DNA of 64,000 nt from Cedecea lapagei (GTDB taxonomy: Bacteria > Pseudomonadota > Gammaproteobacteria > Enterobacterales > Enterobacteriaceae), in assembly GCF_900635955.1 (NCBI RefSeq), contig NZ_LR134201.1, positions 3,658,001 to 3,722,000 on the forward strand. The letters are read 5' to 3'. The translations under genes were made by a program, and so were the position numbers. Of the stretch, positions 43,433-52,430 are shown one piece after another. Below the pieces are notes generated by a model that saw only the letters and a program-made list of their open reading frames with translations, was not told where the DNA came from and did no database searches. Every line of letters begins with the position of its first letter. Position 1 is the stretch's first letter.

Positions 43433-43762
43433 CAGCACCACCGATTATTGATCCAGATCAAATTCAGCGATAACCTGCAGGATACTGGATCAATGGTTTA
43501 TATCAAATAAACGAAAAACATCTCACCGATACAATCCCTTCACAAATCAATAAAATCACATTAACCACACAACTTATTGATTATAAAGGATAAATAAGAA
43601 ACAAAAGTTCTCATCAAATCTCATGAGGAAAGTAAATAATACTTCATTACCTCTTTTCTCCCTCTCCGATTTAATCTAGTTCCCATAAAGAGCACCGCCC
43701 TAACTCAACGAGCAAAAGCATTACTTTGTATTGAACAAGTGTAGATGAGGGGAATAATAAAA
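43433..43762. other. Intergenic region upstream of the response regulator
   Basis: AT-rich, without a gene. It contains the promoter of the response-regulator gene. No clear terminator after the FidL-like gene can be seen. Confidence 0.5.
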
Positions 43763-44404
43763 ATGAACATGGCATCTGTGATCATTATGGACTCATATCC
43801 AATCGTCAGAATGTCTCTGGAAGTGTTGCTCAAAGAAAAAAATAACATCAATGTTGTATTAAAGACAGATGAAAGCAGGCTCACGATTAACTATTTAAGA
43901 GAGAACCCGGTTGATCTTGTCATTACAGACATTGAGCTTCCTGGCACAGATGGATTTAGCTTACTAAAAAAAATAAAAAAAACGCAGAAGGAAACTAAAG
44001 TTCTTTTTTTATCTTCGAAACCGGAGGATTTTTATGCCCGAAGAGCACTCCAGGAAGGTGCCAGCGGATTTATCAGTAAATATAGAGAGGAGAAGGAGAT
44101 ATTAAGTGCAGTCAATACGTTACTGTCAGGATATATCTTCTTTTCTTCCCATCTCACCTCGCTACTGCTGCAGGAGGCGGGAAAGGGAAATCAGCCCTGT
44201 ATATACGAGGCTATGCCGCTCTCTAATAGAGAGCTCATGGTAATGAGGTTACTCTTAAAAGGGTTATCGAATAAAAAAATTGGCGAGCATTTAATAGTGA
44301 GCAACAAAACCATAAGCGCTCATAAATCAAACATTTTCCACAAGTTAAATATCAATACAATGTTTGAGCTTATGGATTATGCAAAAGAGAACAAACTCAT
44401 TTAA
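43763..44404 (+). CDS. Receiver/LuxR-type response regulator at the ecpR position
   Basis: This 213-residue response regulator has a receiver domain with phospho-acceptor Asp56 (LVITDIELPGTDG), Lys in the switch region (GFISKYREE), and a C-terminal LuxR helix-turn-helix (LSNRELMVMRLLLKGLSNKK, then SNKTISAHKSNIFHKLNI). Start ATG 43763 has GGGG about 10 nt before it. An upstream in-frame ATG at 43745 is possible. It sits where E. coli carries ecpR (matA), but EcpR lacks a classical receiver with this motif. It resembles FimZ/EvgA-type regulators. Likely controls the ecp operon that starts 216 bp downstream. No sensor kinase is seen nearby. Confidence 0.8.
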   Translation: MNMASVIIMDSYPIVRMSLEVLLKEKNNINVVLKTDESRLTINYLRENPVDLVITDIELPGTDGFSLLKKIKKTQKETKVLFLSSKPEDFYARRALQEGASGFISKYREEKEILSAVNTLLSGYIFFSSHLTSLLLQEAGKGNQPCIYEAMPLSNRELMVMRLLLKGLSNKKIGEHLIVSNKTISAHKSNIFHKLNINTMFELMDYAKENKLI

Positions 44405-44620
44405 ATGCCTGCGTCGCCAGCATAGTAAACAACACTCTGCTGCGAAAAAAAGAGACTAAGGATGAGATTAGAATTTATTTTCTACTTTCTCACCCAGTGA
44501 GATCGGCCAGTATTACTTTATTTACAAACAGAATATTTATTTACCATGTGGCATGTATGCCGCCATCGCGCACATTACTGCACGGTACTGTGTGAACTTT
44601 AATATATAAGGAATAGTAGC

Positions 44621-45214
44621 ATGAAAAAATTAGCTATCAGCGTTATTGCCATTGCCGTATTGGGTTCTGCTGGTCTGGCAAACGCCGCCTCCCGCTCAGC
44701 GACGGCCACCGCCTCCTGGGACGCAAAAGCGATCAAAGATACACACAGCATGCTGGTTGTCACGCCGATGAAATCGCTGACCTTTAACTATGCAGAGGGT
44801 ATGGAACGCTTTAACACCCAGGAAGGTGCCTTTGATGTCACCATCGCCGGTCAGTCTGGCGCAAGTGATTTCAAATTAACCTCGAAAATCATCTCCAACA
44901 CTCTGACTCGCAGCAGCGACCAGTCTGCATTGACCGTTGGCGTGCAGTGGAATGGCGCGGATCTTTCAGCCAGTACCCCAACCGTGATGGTTGATACCTC
45001 TAACGGCGTTAGCGCCGGTCTGGCAGCGTTATCTCAGGCTGGTGCCTATGCCGGTGCGGGTCGTACCAGCGCACAGGGCGCATTTGCTTTTAACATCGCC
45101 AAAGCCACCCTGGCAGGAACAGATACCGCCGTTAAAGATCTGGCAGATGGTTACTGGGATGGCAACGTAAATATCGAATTTACCGCCACCTGGGACGGTG
45201 AGTTCACCAGCTAA
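44621..45214 (+). CDS. ecpA: Common pilus major subunit EcpA
   Basis: This 197-residue pilin has a signal peptide (MKKLAISVIAIAVLGSAGLANA). The mature part follows the EcpA pattern: ATASWDAKAIKDTHSMLVV, TPMKSLTFNYAEG, FNTQEGAFDV, LTSKIISNTLT and the C-terminal FTATWDGEF. EcpA polymerises into the E. coli common pilus, an alpha-fimbria used in early biofilm and host attachment. First gene of ecpABCDE, followed by a hairpin that may raise its transcript over the rest. Confidence 0.92.
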   Translation: MKKLAISVIAIAVLGSAGLANAASRSATATASWDAKAIKDTHSMLVVTPMKSLTFNYAEGMERFNTQEGAFDVTIAGQSGASDFKLTSKIISNTLTRSSDQSALTVGVQWNGADLSASTPTVMVDTSNGVSAGLAALSQAGAYAGAGRTSAQGAFAFNIAKATLAGTDTAVKDLADGYWDGNVNIEFTATWDGEFTS

Positions 45215-45248
45215 TTCAACCTGGCAGGCAGCAACCTCATGACTAAAT

Positions 45249-45270
45249 ACCCCAGGGCCTCTCCTGGGGT
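45249..45270 (+). promoter_or_regulatory. Hairpin between ecpA and ecpB
   Basis: Perfect stem ACCCCAGG / CCTGGGGT with loop GCCTCT, 35 bp after ecpA and just before the ecpB ribosome site (AAGGAG). There is no T run. Such hairpins after major pilin genes usually stabilise the pilin message or attenuate read-through. Confidence 0.6.
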
Positions 45271-45283
45271 CTAAGGAGAAAAT

Positions 45284-45967
45284 ATGAACAAAGTATTCGC
45301 CTTGTTTTTATTACCGACGGCATTTTATTGCTCATTTGCCAATGCGATTAACGTTGGCGCAATTACATCAACGATGTCATCTGATAAAGATGTTATTGCA
45401 AAAGAAGTGATCAATAACGTCAGCGATGCCCGGTTTGTTAGCCTGAAAGTTGAGCGAATTTCTTCCCCGCTGGCGGGAGGTGAAGTGATACCGATGGAGA
45501 ATAAGAAGGACATTATGGCGACCCCTTCAAATTTGATCCTGCCCGGTAACGGTAAAGATGTATTTAGAATTTTTTATAATGGCCCTCAGGATGAGAAAGA
45601 GCGTTACTACCATCTCGTCTGGCAAGACAATCCGGTGGCCGAGGACGGGAACACAAAGTCAAAAAAATCAGCCTCAGCAACAACTTCCGCAACAATCAGC
45701 ACGATTTTAGTCGTCGCTCCCAGGAAGGAAAAGTTTGCATATGAATACCGCAACGGTGTGGTTTACAACAAGGGAAATGGCTCATTCCGCGTCGTCGCCA
45801 TGGGGCCTTGCAAAGCGCCTAAGTCCAGCGAAGAGGCAGCTCAAGGGTGCCGTGAACGTTATTACGTGATGCCCTCTATGGGGGTCAAAATTAAGTTTGT
45901 TGATACCAATAACTCAAAATCAAGTGTCGGTATTTGGCACCATGAAGACTTTATCAATGCCAAATAG
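45284..45967 (+). CDS. ecpB: Pilus chaperone-like protein EcpB
   Basis: This 227-residue periplasmic protein has a signal peptide (ends SFANA) and a PapD-like two-domain chaperone fold (VFRIFYNGPQDEKERYYHLVW, TILVVAPRK). It should fold EcpA and hand it to the usher EcpC. Typical of alternate-chaperone-usher (CS1/Ecp) systems. Its start follows AAGGAG. It lies between ecpA and ecpC in the conserved order. Confidence 0.88.
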   Translation: MNKVFALFLLPTAFYCSFANAINVGAITSTMSSDKDVIAKEVINNVSDARFVSLKVERISSPLAGGEVIPMENKKDIMATPSNLILPGNGKDVFRIFYNGPQDEKERYYHLVWQDNPVAEDGNTKSKKSASATTSATISTILVVAPRKEKFAYEYRNGVVYNKGNGSFRVVAMGPCKAPKSSEEAAQGCRERYYVMPSMGVKIKFVDTNNSKSSVGIWHHEDFINAK

Positions 45968-46032
45968 AAATATTAATTAATTACCTGGGTCTTTACTCAG
46001 AGTAAAAGCAATACGTTTTTATTGGGGTAAAG

Positions 46033-48546
46033 ATGTTCAGACAACACACCTTCGCAGCCAAATTAGCTTTATTATTATGTTCTCTTTTTTCTTCTGCAAT
46101 TATTGCGCAAAACTTACAGGATGTTCGCCTCGGTAATTACATTATTCCCGGTATCTTTGGCCAGGCGCTGGTTGAAGGCATGAGCATTCCTGTATTTTTA
46201 GTTTATAAGGGCGGCAAAACAGAAGATAAGCAAAAAGTTGCGGATGCGCTGGTTGTTCTTGATAAAGAACAGCTGATGATCAAAGAGATTACCCTGGTTG
46301 AACACAGCGGTGGTGCCAGGCTGTCCGCTGACACTGAGGCGTTAATTAACACCTTAAAAGAGCGTTTTTTTGATCAAAACAACACCATTACTCTCTCTTC
46401 GGAAGCCGATCTGAAGCTGGATATCCGCTCTTTTATTCTGACCCTTAGCGTCAGCCAGAAGAGCCTTAGCGCCTCGGCGATCCCGCGTCAGGATGTGCTG
46501 GCCCCCTCATCGGTCCAAAATACCAGCTCCGTGTTGAACTACGATCTCGGTCTCTACCGTACGCAGGTAAAGCAGGGCCGTAACAATACCAACAGCTACC
46601 TTAACGTAGACAACACCTTTGCTGTCGCTGAGCATCACTTTAATGTTAACGGTTCGGTATACGGCATTGGTGATTCACAACAAAATGCCCAGCTCTACCG
46701 CGCCATGTATGAGAAAGACAGGGATGGTCGCCGTATCGCATTCGGTCTTGTCGATACCTGGAACCTGCAGTCTATCGGTAATCTTTCTGCTATAAACAGC
46801 AGCAAGCTGTACGGCGTGACCTATGGGAACAAAACGGCGACCAGAACCCACAACACGGCGCAGTCCTTGACGCCTATAACGGTCTTTCTGCCCAGCGCAG
46901 GTGAAGTTCATATTTACCGTCAGGGGCGGCTGCTCAATATTCAAAACTTCCCGATGGGCAGTTTTGAAGTGGACACCAGCCCTCTGCCTTATGGGATCTA
47001 TGATGTGGATGTTGAAGTGGTTATTGATGGTAAGGTGAATACCAAAACTCGCCAGACGATCAATAAGTCGTTCAGCAACGCTTCCGGCGAAGCCAATGCA
47101 CTTAACTGGCAGGTTTATGGCGGCTATATGGACTATAAAAATCGTAAGAACGCTGGCACGAGCGACGACAAGCAAACATACCTGGCCGGGGTTTCAGCCG
47201 CAGTCTCCTTCCCGGATCTGGCTAAATTGTCCGATGCGCCTTCCCTGCTGGGGCTAACGCTACAGACGTCCAACTACACCTTTGATAAAAACCTGATCAA
47301 TGAGACATCCATTAACGTCAGCGTCAGCCCTTATGGCGCGCTGGGTTGGCAAGGTCTGATCTCTCAGGATGGTCACTATCGCAACATTTTCAGCGTCAGC
47401 GCAATGTTGCCGGACGGCTATGGCTCCCTGTGGGCCAACAGAGAGAAAAGTCATATTGGGGAAGCGTTACCCATATATGAATCCAACAGCTATTCCTGGG
47501 GTGGAAGCCTTAGCCTGGACCGCCTGTTCAGCCGGGGAGGACAAATTACGTTTAGCCGCACGATTGATAAGCGAGATCGCAGTACCTCCAATAACTTTGA
47601 GTACTCAACGGCGCTGGTCTCTGGCCGCTATGGTTCGGTAGGGTTACGGGCGGGCGTACAACGCTACCAGTATGATTATCAGTCAAATAGCACTAACCAA
47701 CGCTATGTGTCACTGGACTTATCCTTGCCGCTGGCGACATGGCTTAGCGCAGGTGTGTCCTCTAATAACGGTAATATGCAGGCTAACCTGTCAGCGAATA
47801 AAAGCTTTGAAAACTCGAGAATTACCTCTGCGGGATTTAGCCTTTCCAAGCAGATAAAAGAGAAAAACACCGGTGACAGCGATTATTCTGCTTCGGGTTA
47901 CTCGACGTTTGATACCAAGTACAGCGCGGGTACAGTGTCGCTGTCACGTCCTGATAATAAACGTCTTAACGGAAACCTGACGGCGCGTGGCTCTCTGGCC
48001 TACAGCGATAATAAAATCGCGGCCAGCGGCCTTCAGGAAAAGTCAGGCATTATCATTAAAACGGATATCGAGGATGGCGCCATGCTTTCGGCCCAGGTCA
48101 ATGGCCGAAACTATAAGCTGAGCGGGAAAAATAACTTTATCCCCCTGCCTTCTTACGCCAGCTACAAGGTGGAGTTATTGAATGATAAAAACTCAGCGGA
48201 CAGTTTTGATATTGTGAAAGGACGCACCAGTAGCGTGACGCTATACCCGGGTAATGTCGCCGTCCATTCACCAGAGATTAAACAGCTGGTGACTGTCTTT
48301 GGGCGCGTCACCACGGAACAGGGTAAAGCCATCGCCAACGCGAAGATACGGAACCACATCGGTAAAACCATCACTGATGAAAATGGTGATTTCTCGATGG
48401 ATGTTGATAAGCGATACCCCGTTGTTTCTTTAACGACTGCCGATAATAACGTCTGCGAAGTCGATTTAGATTTGCGCGACGCCCGGGGTGTGATGTGGGT
48501 TGGCGATATGGTCTGCCAGACACAAACCATACTGGCACAACGATAA
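46033..48546 (+). CDS. ecpC: Outer membrane usher EcpC
   Basis: This 837-residue protein has a signal peptide (SLFSSAIIA) and the N-terminal domain, a large beta-barrel with plug (VNTKTRQTINKSFS onward) and a C-terminal domain ending near VCQTQTILAQ. It matches the usher of the common pilus in length (about 840 in E. coli). It assembles and secretes the EcpA/EcpD fibre. ecpD starts 14 bp after its stop. Confidence 0.9.
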   Translation: MFRQHTFAAKLALLLCSLFSSAIIAQNLQDVRLGNYIIPGIFGQALVEGMSIPVFLVYKGGKTEDKQKVADALVVLDKEQLMIKEITLVEHSGGARLSADTEALINTLKERFFDQNNTITLSSEADLKLDIRSFILTLSVSQKSLSASAIPRQDVLAPSSVQNTSSVLNYDLGLYRTQVKQGRNNTNSYLNVDNTFAVAEHHFNVNGSVYGIGDSQQNAQLYRAMYEKDRDGRRIAFGLVDTWNLQSIGNLSAINSSKLYGVTYGNKTATRTHNTAQSLTPITVFLPSAGEVHIYRQGRLLNIQNFPMGSFEVDTSPLPYGIYDVDVEVVIDGKVNTKTRQTINKSFSNASGEANALNWQVYGGYMDYKNRKNAGTSDDKQTYLAGVSAAVSFPDLAKLSDAPSLLGLTLQTSNYTFDKNLINETSINVSVSPYGALGWQGLISQDGHYRNIFSVSAMLPDGYGSLWANREKSHIGEALPIYESNSYSWGGSLSLDRLFSRGGQITFSRTIDKRDRSTSNNFEYSTALVSGRYGSVGLRAGVQRYQYDYQSNSTNQRYVSLDLSLPLATWLSAGVSSNNGNMQANLSANKSFENSRITSAGFSLSKQIKEKNTGDSDYSASGYSTFDTKYSAGTVSLSRPDNKRLNGNLTARGSLAYSDNKIAASGLQEKSGIIIKTDIEDGAMLSAQVNGRNYKLSGKNNFIPLPSYASYKVELLNDKNSADSFDIVKGRTSSVTLYPGNVAVHSPEIKQLVTVFGRVTTEQGKAIANAKIRNHIGKTITDENGDFSMDVDKRYPVVSLTTADNNVCEVDLDLRDARGVMWVGDMVCQTQTILAQR

Positions 48547-48560
48547 GGACAGAAGCAGAG

Positions 48561-50150
48561 ATGAAAAAGCATTATCTCATTGGACTGGGCTGTGCCGTTT
48601 TACTGGCAGCGGGCTTTGTCAGAGCGGCCAGCGTTAATAACCAGTATTTCTTTATCGAGAATCAGGTAGACGGTGAGTACTTTATTACGCCGGGCAAAAC
48701 GGACCCACGCTTTAGCGGCGCCAATACCTTTACCAAATATGCGGCGAACGAACAGCTTAGTCTGGGCTATATGGGTTTCAACGGTTCACTACCGAGAAAC
48801 AGTTTTGCCGATATCTGGCTTGAAGACTCATCGATAAATAAACCGTTCCTCGGTAACCGCTGCATGCGTAATGCGCGCGACTGTCCATCAAATGGCTACC
48901 TGCCAGGCTACCAGGATAAAAAGGGCGTTTATCATATTTCGATGACAACAACGGCAGGAGAGGCCGGCGTTCCTCGCGCGATTTTCTCGGATTCAGCCTA
49001 TGAGTATTTTCGCAATCTTGGCGTAGGAACGGTTGAAATGTACAAATACTATTACTGTTTCACCCGGAACGATTACAACCCTGCAGCGGGCCAGACCTGC
49101 GCTTCCAGGGGGGGAACCGTGGGAAGTCATGAATTTACCATGACCAAGACCGGGCAGATGAGCCTGGAGTCAACCAATGCTCTGCAGGAGATTTTTATCG
49201 ACAGCGCTGGTAACCCCGTTATTGGGCTGGGTTCAGAGTTTTGTCGCGTCGGCTATATTGGTTCGCAAAGCGGTGCCATCTGTGAAATGGTCAAATATAA
49301 GATGGCCGGGAGCCTGCTTGCTCCAATGCGTATGAGCATGAAGGTGAACACCGCGAAAATGGGCTTCACTCCGGGCAGCAACACGATTCGACTCAGCCCT
49401 AATGGCGCCAGTGGTTGGGTAAACTACTCGGCAACCACACGAGCTTCCGATCTGATCAACTCGAATAACGGTGGCATCTATGTGTTCTTTTCTCAGCAAT
49501 TTCTGCAACAGTTGATTCGGCGCAACGTGGATCTGAGAAACAGTCAGGAATTTTTCACCTTCCTGTTTACCAACACCGCCGTCCCTCAGTCGGGCTACTA
49601 TGAGTTTTCGCCGTCAAACACCATTATTCTTCGCCCACGCGACTATGGCATCAGCATTATTTCAAAAGACCTCACGCCTAATCCAAAGCGCGAAGGCAAA
49701 GTGGGTGATAATGAGCCACCTCTGGTTTTCGACTATATTGCGACCACCAGCGGCCCACGGCAGGCTAATGCTATAATGGCGCAAGTTTCAGGCCCTGTAG
49801 TACAAAAAAATGGGAAACCGTACTGCCTGTTTTCCTCTACAAATGGTGCGACACGTGTGCCGTTTTCTGCCTTCCTTTCTTATACTGACGGAAGAGGTAA
49901 AACAGTCAGTACTCGTGCCAGCTGCGATAACCAACCCATTAATCTGAATGCTGCTCGCTGGGTGGAGAGCGCCTGGCCGACGCCTCACCAAAATGATGGC
50001 CGTTTCTATCGTACCGATTTATCGCTTACGTTCCCGATGAATGAAGTGAATTCACAGTATTCATTAGATGGCCAGGACTGGATGGGCGTAGTAAGCGCCA
50101 CCGGTGAGGTTCAGGTTACCGCGACCTGGAGCGGGCCGGATATTCAATAA
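48561..50150 (+). CDS. ecpD: Pilus tip adhesin EcpD
   Basis: This 529-residue tip-associated subunit has a signal peptide (MKKHYLIGLGCAVLLAAGFV, cut near RA). It holds repeated pilin-like domains, several cysteines (NRCMRNARDCPSNGY, TCASRGG, FCRVG), and the C-terminal TWSG that completes the fold. ATG 48561 was chosen because the longer frame would overlap ecpC; AGCAGAG precedes it. EcpD can polymerise and sits at the pilus tip, where it is thought to bind the host. Confidence 0.88.
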   Translation: MKKHYLIGLGCAVLLAAGFVRAASVNNQYFFIENQVDGEYFITPGKTDPRFSGANTFTKYAANEQLSLGYMGFNGSLPRNSFADIWLEDSSINKPFLGNRCMRNARDCPSNGYLPGYQDKKGVYHISMTTTAGEAGVPRAIFSDSAYEYFRNLGVGTVEMYKYYYCFTRNDYNPAAGQTCASRGGTVGSHEFTMTKTGQMSLESTNALQEIFIDSAGNPVIGLGSEFCRVGYIGSQSGAICEMVKYKMAGSLLAPMRMSMKVNTAKMGFTPGSNTIRLSPNGASGWVNYSATTRASDLINSNNGGIYVFFSQQFLQQLIRRNVDLRNSQEFFTFLFTNTAVPQSGYYEFSPSNTIILRPRDYGISIISKDLTPNPKREGKVGDNEPPLVFDYIATTSGPRQANAIMAQVSGPVVQKNGKPYCLFSSTNGATRVPFSAFLSYTDGRGKTVSTRASCDNQPINLNAARWVESAWPTPHQNDGRFYRTDLSLTFPMNEVNSQYSLDGQDWMGVVSATGEVQVTATWSGPDIQ

Positions 50151-50158
50151 GGAAAAGA

Positions 50159-50833
50159 ATGAAAAATATCTTACTGCTGCTGGCATTACTGCTTACTCCA
50201 CCAGCGAAAGCGATTTATCTTTCTTCGGGGGTTTTTACCCTCGAGTCTGATAAATCTCAATATTCAAGACAGTTTTTAAATAATACCGAACGCACTAATT
50301 TATACACCATCAACGCCTACCGTATTAACCGGCCAGGGTCTGATGAGAAACCGCAGCCGCTACAAAACGGGGAGATACTCTATACGCCGTTAAAAAAGGT
50401 CCTGGAGCCTGGCGCATGGGAATTTTTTAAGGTCTTTTATAAAGGGCCAGCCGATGCGCAGGAGCGTTACTACCGGATTGTCATCAAGGAGATTCCAACT
50501 AACGCGACACTGCTTCCCAGCCAGTCTAAGTCACCGCTGGTTTCGCCCGTCATAGCACTGGATACGACTCTGGTAGTGCGTCCGCGAACATTGCGTTTTT
50601 CTTACGACTACAACCCTGAAGCCGGCGTGTTAACCAATAACGGTAATACCTATTTTCGCGTGATTCTTCATAAAAGCTGCGAGCAAAATGACGATACCGC
50701 CAAAATCTTTAATCTCTTGCCCGGAGAACACTACCGGGGCCCGGAGATGAAGGGGCAGCACAGTAAATTCATCGTCGCTTTTGACAGATACATCCAACTG
50801 GGCAATCAATGCCCGGCAGGATCGGCAGACTAG
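50159..50833 (+). CDS. ecpE: Pilus chaperone-like protein EcpE
   Basis: This 224-residue periplasmic protein (signal peptide ending PPAKA) has the same chaperone-like pattern as EcpB (FFKVFYKGPADAQERYYRIV, TLVVRPRTLRFSYDY). It probably folds the tip subunit EcpD. It starts 8 bp after ecpD, last gene of the operon, and a terminator follows. Confidence 0.87.
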   Translation: MKNILLLLALLLTPPAKAIYLSSGVFTLESDKSQYSRQFLNNTERTNLYTINAYRINRPGSDEKPQPLQNGEILYTPLKKVLEPGAWEFFKVFYKGPADAQERYYRIVIKEIPTNATLLPSQSKSPLVSPVIALDTTLVVRPRTLRFSYDYNPEAGVLTNNGNTYFRVILHKSCEQNDDTAKIFNLLPGEHYRGPEMKGQHSKFIVAFDRYIQLGNQCPAGSAD

Positions 50834-50906
50834 CAGGCTGTTGCCTGATTGCCACGGAGCGGCAAAAGTCTGGAATAGAGGGAAAAATGAGTGCAGCAGA
50901 AACGAC

Positions 50907-50938
50907 GAAGGCCTGAATCATTGCTGACTCAGGCCTTC
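50907..50938 (+). terminator. Terminator between ecpE and tRNA-Asp
   Basis: Stem GAAGGCCTGA / TCAGGCCTTC (10 bp) with a 12-nt loop. T runs are weak on both sides. It may serve both ecp and the converging tRNA-Asp gene. Confidence 0.6.
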
Positions 50939-50945
50939 TGAATTG

Positions 50946-51022
50946 TGGCGGAACGGACGGGACTCGAACCCGCGACCCCCTGCGTGACAGGCAGGTATTC
51001 TAACCGACTGAACTACCGCTCC
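50946..51022 (-). tRNA. aspV: tRNA-Asp (anticodon GUC)
   Basis: A 77-nt cloverleaf with encoded CCA, starting GGAGCGGTAGTTCAGTCGG, with anticodon loop CTGTCAC. It lies downstream of dnaQ as aspV does in E. coli. An identical gene ends the rRNA operon at 60384. Confidence 0.96.
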
Positions 51023-51155
51023 GCGTTTGTTCCCCGTCGGGAACGAAGCGAATATTACGGTCTGCCCCGGTAACCGTCAACGATTTTTATCATAAAATTA
51101 ACCGTTTGCCGCAAAAACCACCTGAGTGGTGATTTTTAACTCGTTTCAATGGTTT

Positions 51156-51887
51156 TTAGCCTCGCCAGAGGCAGCTTCCGCCCTTCTTCTCCACCAAATC
51201 AAGACGAGACTCGTGGGCAAGCAGCTCTTCATCACTGGCGTGGATAACCCGCATTCCTGACGCCCGACGGACAACGCGCTGGATACCCCCGCTGCCCTGC
51301 TGCTGCTGCACGTCGCCCTCCATAGAGAATTTCAGCGACGTTTGCCCGCCGGTCATCATCAGATAGACGTCGGCCAGGATTTGGGCATCGAGAAGTGCGC
51401 CGTGCAGGGTACGTTTGCTGTTGTCTATTTCATAACGCGAGCAGAGTGCATCGAGGCTGTTTCGCTTGCCCGGGAACACCTTACGGGCCATCGCCAGGCT
51501 GTCGGTAATCTTACAGAAGGTCTCTGTTTTGGGGATGTCACGGCGCAGCTTGCTGAACTCGTAGTCCATAAAGCCGATATCGAACGATGCGTTATGAATC
51601 ACGAGCTCGGCGCCGCGAATGTAGTCCATAAAGGAGTCGGCGACCTGGTCAAAGGTCGGTTTATCCGCCAGGAACTCATCAGCAATACCGTGAACGCCAA
51701 ACGCCTCCGGATCCACCAGCCGATCGGGCTTTAAGTAGACGTGGAAGTTATTGCCCGTCAGGCGACGGTTAATCACTTCAACCGCACCAATCTCGATAAT
51801 GCGATGCCCTTCGTAATGAGCACCGATCTGGTTCATACCCGTGGTTTCGGTATCGAGGACTATCTGTCTGGTCGTGGTAGAAATCAT
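51156..51887 (-). CDS. dnaQ: DNA polymerase III epsilon subunit (proofreading exonuclease)
   Basis: This 243-residue 3'-5' exonuclease of the polymerase III core has the DEDDh motifs: Asp12/Glu14 in VLDTETTGMN, Asp in NASFDIGFMD, and HGALLDAQILA. The Q-rich linker (EGDVQQQQGS) and C-terminal helix that bind the alpha subunit are present. It is divergent from rnhA, with start codons 66 bp apart, so promoters overlap as in E. coli. Confidence 0.97.
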   Translation of the reverse strand: MISTTTRQIVLDTETTGMNQIGAHYEGHRIIEIGAVEVINRRLTGNNFHVYLKPDRLVDPEAFGVHGIADEFLADKPTFDQVADSFMDYIRGAELVIHNASFDIGFMDYEFSKLRRDIPKTETFCKITDSLAMARKVFPGKRNSLDALCSRYEIDNSKRTLHGALLDAQILADVYLMMTGGQTSLKFSMEGDVQQQQGSGGIQRVVRRASGMRVIHASDEELLAHESRLDLVEKKGGSCLWRG

Positions 51888-51953
51888 ATAGCTGTGCTCA
51901 TCGCGCTCGTTTATGTCAGACTTGGCCTTTTCATCACAGGAAGTCTACCAGAG

Positions 51954-52430
51954 ATGCGCAAACAGGTAGAAGTTTTCACCGATGGCTCCTGCCTGGGGAA
52001 TCCAGGGCCAGGCGGCTACGGTGCGATCTTACGGTACAAACAGCACGAGAAAATCTTCAGCGAAGGGTTTCGCCTCACCACCAATAACCGTATGGAGATG
52101 ATGGCCGCTATCGTCGCGCTTGAGGCGCTTATAGAACCCTGCGATGTCGTCCTCAGCACCGACAGCCAGTACGTCCGCCAGGGCATTACCCAGTGGATCC
52201 ACAACTGGAAGAAACGCGGCTGGAAAACGGCTGACAAGAAGCCGGTGAAGAACGTCGATTTATGGAAGCGTCTTGATGCCGCCCTCAGCCACCATCAAAT
52301 TAAGTGGGAGTGGGTCAAAGGCCACGCGGGCCACCCGGAAAACGAACGCTGCGACGAACTGGCTCGCAACGCCGCATCACGCCCTACTCATGAGGATGTG
52401 GGCTATCAGCCGGACGGCGCGGCACCTTGA
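51954..52430 (+). CDS. rnhA: Ribonuclease HI
   Basis: This 158-residue enzyme cuts RNA in RNA/DNA hybrids. Catalytic residues are Asp10 (VFTDGSCLGNPG), Glu48 (NNRMEMMAA) and Asp70 (STDSQYVRQG), and the basic protrusion HNWKKRGWKT is present. ATG 51954 matches the E. coli start; the frame is open further upstream inside dnaQ but that is antisense sequence. Its end overlaps the converging yafS by 47 bp. Confidence 0.97.
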   Translation: MRKQVEVFTDGSCLGNPGPGGYGAILRYKQHEKIFSEGFRLTTNNRMEMMAAIVALEALIEPCDVVLSTDSQYVRQGITQWIHNWKKRGWKTADKKPVKNVDLWKRLDAALSHHQIKWEWVKGHAGHPENERCDELARNAASRPTHEDVGYQPDGAAP

